Shown here piece after piece: positions 56,331 to 64,000 of a stretch of 64,000 nucleotides of DNA. Under the pieces are notes generated by a model. That model saw only the letters and a list, made by a program, of their open reading frames with translations. It did no database searches and was not told where the DNA came from. How positions within the stretch are numbered: position 1 is the stretch's first letter; each line of letters opens with the position of its first letter. The position numbers and the translations under genes are program-made. The stretch comes from Gammaproteobacteria bacterium (GTDB lineage Bacteria; Pseudomonadota; Gammaproteobacteria; Ga0077554; Ga007554), in contig JACPOZ010000048.1 in assembly GCA_016191235.1 (NCBI GenBank), forward strand, positions 1 through 64,000. The letters run 5' to 3'.

Positions 56331-57578
56331 TCAAGAATGCACGCCTCGCGCCGCCCTGCCTGGTTCCGGAGTAGACACGACCAGGCCTGGTGCAGCCGCT
56401 GGCCGCGCCAGGCCCGCATACAGCAGGGCGCAGAAGTACACGAAGAAATGGCCCTCCGAGAAATCCATCAGCAGCGAATTGAACAGGCTGCCGACACCCA
56501 TTGTCACCAGCAGCCCCTGCGCCGCGTGGCGATAGTGCGGCGCGAGGTGCCGGCTGTGTACCCATAGCTTATAACCCAGCGCCAACAGCAGCGCTAACCC
56601 TGCCAAGCCCAGCTGGGTGGTTACCATGAAATACTCATTGTGCGGGTTGTTGGTGGGATGCAGGTGCTGCGCCTCGACTAGTTGGGCATACTCGGGCACG
56701 AAGCTGCCAGTGCCGCCCCCCAGGAAGGGGTGCGTGGCGATCAGGCGCAGGGTGTTTTGATAAAATTGCAGCCGCATTCCCACGGACGTGCCCGTCTTGT
56801 CGACCCCGGACTGTTGGAGGTTGTCGGCCACCGCCGTTATGCGTGTTTTAAACACGGGGGAGGCCAAAAAGGCGCCGCCGCCCAGCAGCGCCGCCGCCAC
56901 GACCGCGATAACCAGTCCGCGCCAGCGCCAGAGCTGACAGGCAAACAACAGCAGCAGGCCGAAAAATGCTGCGTAGCCGGTGCGGCCCTCGTTCATGAAC
57001 AGCAGATTATAAAGCGCCAGCCCCAGCAGCAACGCCCACAGCCAGCGCAGACGGGGCTGGGTGCGCAGGTGATGCGCCAGCAGGTAGACGGTGAATGCCA
57101 GGAACAGCCCGAAGGCGATTCGGCCCTTGAACAGGGTGTAATCCTGTCCCGGCGGCCCGAGCGGCACCCAGTCGAGGAGTTGCCCGTAGGACAGCAGGAG
57201 CATGACGATCATTATCGCCAGGAAAGCGTAATAAGCGCGCCGCTGCCAGGCGGACTCGTAAAACACCGAGAACAGCAATGGGATGTAGAGCAGCTTGGCG
57301 TACTTGCCGAAGATCTCCAGGGCCAGTTCCCGGCTGGCGCTGGTGTAGGTGAGGCCGACGGTAAACAGGGCAAACAGGGCCAGCACCCAAGGGGTGAGGG
57401 GATTGGCGCGCACTCGGGCAAGTTTCTCCCGCCAGTTCCCGCCCGCTATCCAAAAGAGCAGGAACAGCGCCAGTGAGATATTGACCCAGGCGGCTGGCAG
57501 CAGCAGTGCCACGGCGGTAAACACTGCCATCGTCTTGGCGGCGTTGTCCATAGTGCGAGCGAAGGTTGGTCCCGTCAT
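56331..57578 (-). CDS. O-antigen ligase family membrane protein
   Basis: Multi-TM; FLGGGTGSFVPEYAQ...HPTNNPHNEYFMVTTQLGLAGL Wzy_C-like motif. Confidence 0.88.
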   Translation of the reverse strand: MTGPTFARTMDNAAKTMAVFTAVALLLPAAWVNISLALFLLFWIAGGNWREKLARVRANPLTPWVLALFALFTVGLTYTSASRELALEIFGKYAKLLYIPLLFSVFYESAWQRRAYYAFLAIMIVMLLLSYGQLLDWVPLGPPGQDYTLFKGRIAFGLFLAFTVYLLAHHLRTQPRLRWLWALLLGLALYNLLFMNEGRTGYAAFFGLLLLFACQLWRWRGLVIAVVAAALLGGGAFLASPVFKTRITAVADNLQQSGVDKTGTSVGMRLQFYQNTLRLIATHPFLGGGTGSFVPEYAQLVEAQHLHPTNNPHNEYFMVTTQLGLAGLALLLALGYKLWVHSRHLAPHYRHAAQGLLVTMGVGSLFNSLLMDFSEGHFFVYFCALLYAGLARPAAAPGLVVSTPEPGRAARGVHS

Positions 57579-57583
57579 GATTT

Positions 57584-58450
57584 TTATTTTCTCACTAGGT
57601 GGAAATGTTTCTTGCTGAAATCCAGCCCAAACCAGCGTTCTAGGTGCATTAGCACACGGTGGCGGCGGTCACGCCGGGTCGGCCGGTACTGCAGGGGCGG
57701 CGTAAATTCACGTTCGGCCTCGTTGGTCAGCCAGTCGGCCATGATCGCCGGATGGTTGCCCGCAAAGCGGCGAACGGCCAGGGGATCAATCGCATAGGCA
57801 TCAAACGCGGGCGGTTGATGGCCCCAGTAACGGCTCACCTGGCGCAATTTCTCCTGCATGCGCTGATGCGGGCGCACGTGGCCGTAGTGGTAGATGGTCG
57901 CGCCGGCAAGCGCGGCGCGTGGGTAGCGGCCGCGCTTGTTCTTATCCATCACCACGAAGAACAGGCCGTCGGGTGAATAATTGCGCACACTGTTGCGGAT
58001 GATGCGCGGTGCGCGACGGTACCAGCCGGGGCTGACGGCTACCCACTGCGGACTGCCGTAAAAGTGGTGATAGTCGAATACCAGTGACTCTACCTCGGGA
58101 TCGTTGCGCAACTGCAAAAGACGCTCGCGCAGCGCGGGGAGATCGGCTTCATGCAGCACCTCGTCGCCTTCGAGATAGAAGGCCCAGTCGCCCCGGCAAT
58201 TGAACTGCGCGATCATCTTCTGCTGGGCGTATACGTAGCCGCGGTCGGCCATCTTTTCATTCCAGGTTGTTTCTATGATGCGCAGCCTGGGATCGCCGAT
58301 GGCGCGCAGGCGTTCGAGCGTGTCGTCATCGCTCTTGCCGACTGCAATGACAAATTCATCACACAAGGCAAGAGCCGAACGGATGCTTTCCTCGTAAGGA
58401 TAGCCGAGCATGGTGCCGTTGCGGACAAAGGTAAAACCGCTCACTAACAT
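57584..58450 (-). CDS. Glycosyltransferase (GT2-like)
   Basis: VSGFTFVRNGTMLGYPYEESIRSALALCDEFVIAVG; WAFYLEGDEVLHEADL; overlaps waaF by a few nt. Confidence 0.8.
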   Translation of the reverse strand: MLVSGFTFVRNGTMLGYPYEESIRSALALCDEFVIAVGKSDDDTLERLRAIGDPRLRIIETTWNEKMADRGYVYAQQKMIAQFNCRGDWAFYLEGDEVLHEADLPALRERLLQLRNDPEVESLVFDYHHFYGSPQWVAVSPGWYRRAPRIIRNSVRNYSPDGLFFVVMDKNKRGRYPRAALAGATIYHYGHVRPHQRMQEKLRQVSRYWGHQPPAFDAYAIDPLAVRRFAGNHPAIMADWLTNEAEREFTPPLQYRPTRRDRRHRVLMHLERWFGLDFSKKHFHLVRK

Positions 58451-59475
58451 GGGGATGCCTCTTGCCAAGGAATTTCTTGCAGCACCTGAAGTACCCGCTC
58501 GGGCGGCAGCTCCCGCAGGCATTTCAGATGTCCCAACGGACACTCGCGCTGGAAGCATGGGCTGCATTCCAGGCCCAAGCGCAAGATGCGCGCCGTGTCG
58601 CTCAGCGGTGGGGTGAAGCCGGGGTCGGATGAACCATAGATCGCAATCAGCTTGCGCCCCAGCGCCGCAGCCACGTGCATCAGGCCGGAATCGTTGGTCA
58701 CCACCAACGTGGCCAGAGACAGCAAATCCACCGCTTCTGCCAGTGTGGTGCGGCCCGCCAGGTCGATGCAGGCTGCGCCCGTCTCACGATTAATCGTAGT
58801 GGTAATGGCAATATCTTTGTCGGAGCCGAACAACCACACCTGCCAGCCGCGCGCTATCAAGGATTTCGCAACTTCGGCGTAATGCTCCTCAGGCCAGCGC
58901 TTGGCCGCGCCAAACTCAGCGCCTGGGCAGAGGGCCAGAATCGGCCGCGAATCGAGTTCGAGTTGCAGGCGCTGAGCAGCCTGAGTCACGGATGATTGAG
59001 TCACGGAAAGTGCAGGAAGCGGTTGCGGTTCGGCCAAGTGTTGCCCTGGCTCAAGGCCCAGGGCAACAAAACGCTGCACAGTCATTGGCAAGGCCAATTT
59101 ATCAAGGCGTCGGGCATCGTTGAGCAATCCCCAGCGCGCTTCGCCCAGATAACCGGTGCGGCGCGGAATGCCAGCGAAAAAAGGAATCAACGCGGACTTC
59201 CAGGAGTTGGGCAGCACAATGGCTTGTCCATAGCCCGCCGCTCGCAGGTCGCGTCCAAGTCGATACCTCTCACGCAACTGCAACTGGCCATGCCCCAGTG
59301 GCATCACGATGGAGCGCCGCACCTCGGGCATGCGTGTAGTCAGTGCCTCGCTCCAGGCCGGTGCCAGCACATCGATGGGCGCTTCCGGGGAACGTTGCTT
59401 CAGCGTTTTGAATAAACTCTGCGCCATCACCATATCGCCTACCCAAGAAGGGCCGACGACTAATATGGGCGACAT
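58444..59475 (-). CDS. waaF: Lipopolysaccharide heptosyltransferase II
   Basis: ILVVGPSWVGDMVMAQSLFKTL; CPGAEFGAAKRWPEEHYAEVA; VTNDSGLMHVAAALGRKLIAIYGSSDPGFTPP. Confidence 0.95.
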   Translation of the reverse strand: MSPILVVGPSWVGDMVMAQSLFKTLKQRSPEAPIDVLAPAWSEALTTRMPEVRRSIVMPLGHGQLQLRERYRLGRDLRAAGYGQAIVLPNSWKSALIPFFAGIPRRTGYLGEARWGLLNDARRLDKLALPMTVQRFVALGLEPGQHLAEPQPLPALSVTQSSVTQAAQRLQLELDSRPILALCPGAEFGAAKRWPEEHYAEVAKSLIARGWQVWLFGSDKDIAITTTINRETGAACIDLAGRTTLAEAVDLLSLATLVVTNDSGLMHVAAALGRKLIAIYGSSDPGFTPPLSDTARILRLGLECSPCFQRECPLGHLKCLRELPPERVLQVLQEIPWQEASPC

Positions 59476-59496
59476 CGCGCACGCGGCATAGGCCGG

Positions 59497-59712
59497 TTAG
59501 TCTTTGAGTGCATACTCCGCCCCGCAATACGGACACTTCGCTTTGCCCGTCGCCTCAATCGGCAGGGACACGCGCGGGTGGGAGTTCCACAGACTCATGC
59601 TGTCCATCGGGCAATGCAGGGGCAGGTCGGCGCGCGTTACCTCGTAGTGGTTCTGTGCGTTGGGTTCGATGCGCTTGGTCTGACTGGAAGCGGCGGTATT
59701 GTGCTGTGACAC
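59497..59712 (-). CDS. Zinc-finger CHCC-domain protein
   Basis: 71 aa; LPLHCPMDSMSLWNSHPRVSLPIEATGKAKCPYCGAEYAL. Confidence 0.85.
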   Translation of the reverse strand: MSQHNTAASSQTKRIEPNAQNHYEVTRADLPLHCPMDSMSLWNSHPRVSLPIEATGKAKCPYCGAEYALKD

Positions 59713-59724
59713 TCGGTTCTCCTT

Positions 59725-60645
59725 TTACACCAATGTTAGCCATTCGGGGTGATCTTCCCGGCGCCCATGCACCTGATCGAAATAGAGCGTCTGCAAACGC
59801 TCGGTGATGGGTCCGCGGCTGCCGTTGCCAATGGCGCGCCCGTCCACTTCGCGGATCGGTGTTACCTCGGCGGCGGTGCCGGTGAAGAACGCCTCGTCAG
59901 CAATATACACTTCATCACGGGTGATGCGTTTTTCATGCACTGGCAGGCCGATCTCGGCAGCCAGGGTAAAGAGAGTGTCGCGGGTGATGCCGTCCAGTGC
60001 CGAGGTCAGTTCCGGCGTGTAGAGCATGCCGTCGCGTATGATGAAGATGTTTTCACTGCTGCCTTCGGACACATAACCCTCGGCGTCGAGCAGCAGGGCC
60101 TCGTCGCAACCGCATGACAGCGCCTCGCGCAGGGCCAGCATCGAGTTGATGTAGTTGCCATTGGCCTTGGCCTTGCACATGGTGATGTTGACATGGTGGC
60201 GAGTGAAAGATGAGGTCTTCACGCGCAGGCCCTTCTCCATGTTTTCCGCGCCCAGGTAGGCGCCCCACGGCCAGGCCGCGATCATGACATGTACCTTCAG
60301 ATTGTCGGCGCGCAATCCCATGCCCTCGGCGCCATAAAAGCACATGGGCCGGATGTAGCCCGAATCCAGGCCATTCTCATGCACCACGGCGCGGGTGGCC
60401 TCGTTCAGCGTGGCCTTGTCGTAGGGCATCGCCATGCCCATGATATGCGCGGAGCGGAACAGCCGGTTGGTATGGGCGTCAAGCCGGAAAATCGCCGCGC
60501 CCTGGCTGGTCTGATAGGCACGCACGCCCTCGAATACCCCCATGCCATAGTGTAGCGTATGCGTCAGCACATGTACCTTCGCCTCGCGCCAGGGGACCAT
60601 TTGCCCGTCCAGCCAGATCACGCCGTCGCGGTCAGCCATTGTCAT
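59725..60645 (-). CDS. ilvE: Branched-chain amino-acid aminotransferase
   Basis: VHVLTHTLHYGMGVFEGVRAYQT; EGYVSEGSSENIFI; EAFFTGTAAEVTPI. Confidence 0.95.
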   Translation of the reverse strand: MTMADRDGVIWLDGQMVPWREAKVHVLTHTLHYGMGVFEGVRAYQTSQGAAIFRLDAHTNRLFRSAHIMGMAMPYDKATLNEATRAVVHENGLDSGYIRPMCFYGAEGMGLRADNLKVHVMIAAWPWGAYLGAENMEKGLRVKTSSFTRHHVNITMCKAKANGNYINSMLALREALSCGCDEALLLDAEGYVSEGSSENIFIIRDGMLYTPELTSALDGITRDTLFTLAAEIGLPVHEKRITRDEVYIADEAFFTGTAAEVTPIREVDGRAIGNGSRGPITERLQTLYFDQVHGRREDHPEWLTLV

Positions 60646-60678
60646 TATGCAGGTGCTCCTCAATGCTACGTGATAACT

Positions 60679-63564
60679 TCACTCTTCCATCACCCTGCGC
60701 CAGATTCCTTCAACTCCATCCCGGTATTCCCGAAACTCGCTATCGGCTACCACTGCCGGTTCGTCCTGCAAGGTGAGGCGGTGCATGGCCGCGCGGTAGG
60801 CGCGGTAGGCATCGCTCAGCAGCCGCACATCCGCCTCCGGCATCAATCCGGCGTCAAGAAAGCCCTGTAACTGGCGGATATTATCGGTAAAACGCAGTAG
60901 CGCGGGGTGATCGCAGGCCCAAGCCAAAACCCCATATTGGACCATAAATTCGATGTCCGCGATACCTCCCGGGTGCTGTTTGAGGTCAAAACAACCGGGA
61001 TTGCGGCTGGCGAGTTCGCGGCGCATGCGTTCGCGCATCTCGCGCACTTCGCGCCGCAGCGTGGCGGCATCGCGGTGGCGCGAGAGGATTTCATGGCGCA
61101 AGGTGGTAAAACGTTCGTTAATCTCGCTATTCCCGGCCACTATCCGCGCCCGCACCAGCGCCTGGTGTTCCCAGGTCCAGGCCTGGCTGCGTTGATAAGC
61201 ACTGTAAGCCTCCATATCGCTTACCAGAAGACCGGAGGCGCCGCTCGGGCGTAGCCGCGTATCCACTTCGTAGAGCACGCCTGCCGGTGTCTGGGTATTG
61301 AGGATGTGGATGATGCGCTGGCCGAGGCGGGCGAAAAATACCGCGTTGTCGATGACTTTGGGGCCGGTCGTGTATTGCTCTTCACCCGCGCTGTCGTGCA
61401 GGAACACCAGGTCCAGATCGGAACCGTAGCTCAGTTCGATGCCGCCCAGCTTGCCATAGCCAACAATGGCAAAGCCAGGCGCGCGGATTTGTCCGTCGCT
61501 TTTGTACCGAGGTTGGCCATGGCGCTCTGTGAGGTGATGCCAGGCCAGCGCCAATACCTGCGCCAGCACCACTTCGGCGATCTCGGTGAGGTGGTCGCTG
61601 ACCACCATCAGCGGCATCGCGCCCGCCACATCCGCCGCTGCCACGTGCAGCACGGCGGCCTGCTTGATCTGGCGCAACGCCTCCATCTGTTGCTCCAGAT
61701 CCCCGGGCGGGATGGCGTGCAGGCGCACACTCAGATCGTGCTCCAGCTCTGTCCGGCCCAGCGGTGTGTAAAGGGTGCGTGGGTCAAGCAATTCATCAAG
61801 CAGTAGCGGATGGCGGGTCAGCAGGCTGGCAAGCCAGGGGCTCGCGGCGCATAGCTTGACCAGTTGCGATAGCGCCAGCGGATTTTCCACCAGCAGCGCC
61901 AGGTAAGCAGTGCGCCGGGCGACGGCCTCCAGCAGGCCGGTCAGGCGCAGCAGCGTGGCAGTGGGCTGGAGCGTCATAGCTACCGCGCCGAGCAGCAACG
62001 GCATCAAGCGATCCATACGCTCGCGGCCCTGGGCGCTCAGGGCGCGGTAGGTATGGCCTTCGCGCAGGCGTGCGCACAGGCGCAGCACCTCTTCAGTGTC
62101 GGTAAATCCCGTGGCCTGGAGCGCGGCGCGTGCCTGGGATTCATCCAAGGCGCCGCGCCAGACGGCGGCGAGATCCGGCACCCCGGTCTCGGTGCGTGTC
62201 TCGACCGTTTGAGGGGCGGCGAAGACTTGTTCGAAATGCTCATGCACCACACGTGTATGCTTCTCAAGAGCACGCGAAAAAGCCGCCCAATCATCATGTC
62301 CCATTGCAGCCGCCAGACGCAGGCGGCCTGCGTCATCAGTTGGCAACGAGTGGGTCTGTTGATCGGCGAACTCCTGCAAACGGTTTTCGGTGCGGCGCAA
62401 GAATACATAGGCCTCAGTTAATGCGCGCGTGACATACTCCGGCAGGTCACTGCGGCTGGCGAGCAGTTTCAACACGCGCAGGATCTGCCGCTCCTGTAGT
62501 TCCGGTTCGCGCCCGCCGCGTATCAACTGGAAGGCCTGGCCGATGAATTCGATCTCGCGGATGCCGCCCGAACCGAGCTTGATGTTGCCGTGTAGCCCTT
62601 TGCGCTCGATCTCGCGGCGGATCATTTCCTTCATCTCGCGCAATGCCTCGAAGGTGCCGAAATCCAGGTAACGGCGATAGACAAACGGGCGCAGGCGCTG
62701 CATAAGCTGTTCCCCGGCTGCTATATCACCGGCCACGGCGCGCGCCTTGATCATCGCGTAGCGCTCCCATTCGCGCCCATGGGTCTGGTAATACTCCTCC
62801 AACGCGTCAAAACTCATGGCGAGCGGCCCACTCTCGCCATAAGGGCGCAGGCGCATATCGACGCGGAACACGAACCCTTCGGCGGTGAAATCACTGATGG
62901 CGCTGATCAGGCGCCGGCCAAGGCGAGTGAAATATTCCTGATTGCTCAAGGTGCGCGGCCCATTGGTCTGGCCTTCTTCGGGGTAGGCGAAAATGAGATC
63001 GATATCCGAAGAAAAATTCAGCTCCTGTCCGCCGAGCTTGCCCATGCCCAAGACGACGAGCACTTGCGGGCTACCGTCCTCTGCCAGCGGGTTGCCCCAC
63101 TCTGTGCGCTGCCAGTCATGCAGATGTTGCAAGGCAGCATCCAGGCAGGCCTCCGCCAGCCACGATTGTTCACGCAGGGTTTCCTCCAGCTCCGCCCAGC
63201 CCGCCAGGTCACGGCAGGCAATACGCACCATCTCGCGCCGCCGCAGGATGCGCAGCACAGCGCTGAGACGTTTTTCATCGTGGACGTCATCAAGTGCAAT
63301 CTGGAGCTTGAGCCGGTATTCCTCTGGCGGATAGGCCCTGAGCAGGTCGCCGCCGTCCAGAAGATCACCGAGCATCTGCGGATGGCGCACGCAGTTTTGC
63401 GCCACAAAGTCGCTGTAGGCCCAGGCCTCATGGATCTTCGGCAACAGTTCTGCATGGCCGGAGATATGAACGCCTGCACTGTTCGCAGCCTCTGCAAAAG
63501 CCTCCAGGTAGCCATCAATGCGTGCCTGCAATGCCGCGGGCAGGGGTTTAATGTTGTCCGTCAT
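60679..63564 (-). CDS. glnE: Glutamine-synthetase adenylyltransferase/deadenylyltransferase
   Basis: VLGMGKLGGQELNFSSDIDLIF and IVGYGKLGGIELSYGSDLDLVFLHD duplicated NTase motifs. Confidence 0.96.
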   Translation of the reverse strand: MTDNIKPLPAALQARIDGYLEAFAEAANSAGVHISGHAELLPKIHEAWAYSDFVAQNCVRHPQMLGDLLDGGDLLRAYPPEEYRLKLQIALDDVHDEKRLSAVLRILRRREMVRIACRDLAGWAELEETLREQSWLAEACLDAALQHLHDWQRTEWGNPLAEDGSPQVLVVLGMGKLGGQELNFSSDIDLIFAYPEEGQTNGPRTLSNQEYFTRLGRRLISAISDFTAEGFVFRVDMRLRPYGESGPLAMSFDALEEYYQTHGREWERYAMIKARAVAGDIAAGEQLMQRLRPFVYRRYLDFGTFEALREMKEMIRREIERKGLHGNIKLGSGGIREIEFIGQAFQLIRGGREPELQERQILRVLKLLASRSDLPEYVTRALTEAYVFLRRTENRLQEFADQQTHSLPTDDAGRLRLAAAMGHDDWAAFSRALEKHTRVVHEHFEQVFAAPQTVETRTETGVPDLAAVWRGALDESQARAALQATGFTDTEEVLRLCARLREGHTYRALSAQGRERMDRLMPLLLGAVAMTLQPTATLLRLTGLLEAVARRTAYLALLVENPLALSQLVKLCAASPWLASLLTRHPLLLDELLDPRTLYTPLGRTELEHDLSVRLHAIPPGDLEQQMEALRQIKQAAVLHVAAADVAGAMPLMVVSDHLTEIAEVVLAQVLALAWHHLTERHGQPRYKSDGQIRAPGFAIVGYGKLGGIELSYGSDLDLVFLHDSAGEEQYTTGPKVIDNAVFFARLGQRIIHILNTQTPAGVLYEVDTRLRPSGASGLLVSDMEAYSAYQRSQAWTWEHQALVRARIVAGNSEINERFTTLRHEILSRHRDAATLRREVREMRERMRRELASRNPGCFDLKQHPGGIADIEFMVQYGVLAWACDHPALLRFTDNIRQLQGFLDAGLMPEADVRLLSDAYRAYRAAMHRLTLQDEPAVVADSEFREYRDGVEGIWRRVMEE

Positions 63565-63708
63565 CGTGTGTCTCGTTTCTCTCATGGGCCATGCGGGTCG
63601 GGTGGCGTGAGCTTTTTTGCCGTCGCTTAAGCTGTACCTGCTCAACGCCGATAGTACTTATTGAACTATAACCCAACAGGCCATCAGAATGCTTTTGGAG
63701 AAGGACGT

Positions 63709-64000
63709 ATGGAATTCAAAGATTACCTGAAAATCATGGTCATGAAAGACGCTTCGGATCTTTATCTGACTACCGGCGCGCCGCCCAGCGCCAAAATCCA
63801 GGGCGTACTTACTCCTCTTGAGCCTGCCACGATGCGTCCCAACGCGGTCAAGGAAATCGCATATAGGGTGATGGATCAGGAACAGATTATGGCCTTCGAG
63901 AAAAAACCGGAAATGAATCTTGCTATCTCCGAGCCGGGCGTGGGCCGTTTCCGCGTCAATATTTTCAAGCAGCGCAATCAAGTGGCGATGGTGATTCGCA
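63709..64000 (+). CDS. PilT/PilU-type twitching ATPase, N-terminus (runs off window)
   Basis: MEFKDYLKIMVMKDASDLYLTTGAPPSAKIQGVLTPLEP...; not in ORF track because it is open at the window end. Confidence 0.85.
   Translation, partial: MEFKDYLKIMVMKDASDLYLTTGAPPSAKIQGVLTPLEPATMRPNAVKEIAYRVMDQEQIMAFEKKPEMNLAISEPGVGRFRVNIFKQRNQVAMVIR

Noticed and set aside
55828-56535. 235-aa plus-strand ORF
   Set aside because: Antisense to glycosyltransferase/O-antigen ligase genes; no domain.
56682-57476. 264-aa Gln-rich plus-strand ORF
   Set aside because: Antisense to the O-antigen ligase; composition is an artefact of complementing Leu codons.
62779-63630. 283-aa plus-strand ORF
   Set aside because: Antisense shadow of glnE; low-complexity composition and no recognisable domain.

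Overview
A 64 kb proteobacterial chromosomal segment (probably gamma- or betaproteobacterial; this is inferred from gene content). Left to right: (1) 0.3-10.9 kb, a non-canonical type II secretion / type IV pilus-like operon: thioredoxin-fold lipoprotein, GspF, GspE, PilM/N/O/P-like proteins, a TPR-secretin-cohesin fusion and four pseudopilins. (2) 10.9-11.4 kb, a remnant of a type I restriction HsdR C-terminus and a 220-bp TIR element (MITE-like). (3) 11.4-20.8 kb, an IclR regulator divergent from a phosphoketolase/transketolase-like ThDP enzyme, a DUF1537 sugar-acid kinase and GlcDEF with a GST. (4) 20.9-24.5 kb, cytochrome c and a PhoPQ-like two-component operon with TTCA direct repeats at 11-bp spacing. 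(5) 25.5-33.2 kb, a defence region: RloA/RloB (AbiL/PARIS-like ATPase+TOPRIM), a type III restriction-modification pair, and an Abi_2/AbiF HEPN protein preceded by a predicted 60-nt structured ncRNA (abiF-RNA-like) with its own promoter and terminator. The 27.7-33.2 kb part is bounded by a perfect 47-bp repeat of the tRNA-Thr(UGU) 3' end but has no integrase. (6) 33-63.7 kb, mostly housekeeping: purKE, tRNA-Arg, rpe-gph-trpEGDC, crp, speD, coq7, dusB-fis (followed by the second MITE copy), an LPS core/heptose cluster, ilvE and glnE. It ends in the start of a PilT/PilU-type ATPase. The strongest candidates for follow-up are the AbiF-ncRNA module in the integrase-less tRNA island, the cohesin-secretin secretion system, and the ThDP enzyme/DUF1537/GlcDEF metabolic cluster. 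All assignments were made by eye from the sequence; no database search was run.
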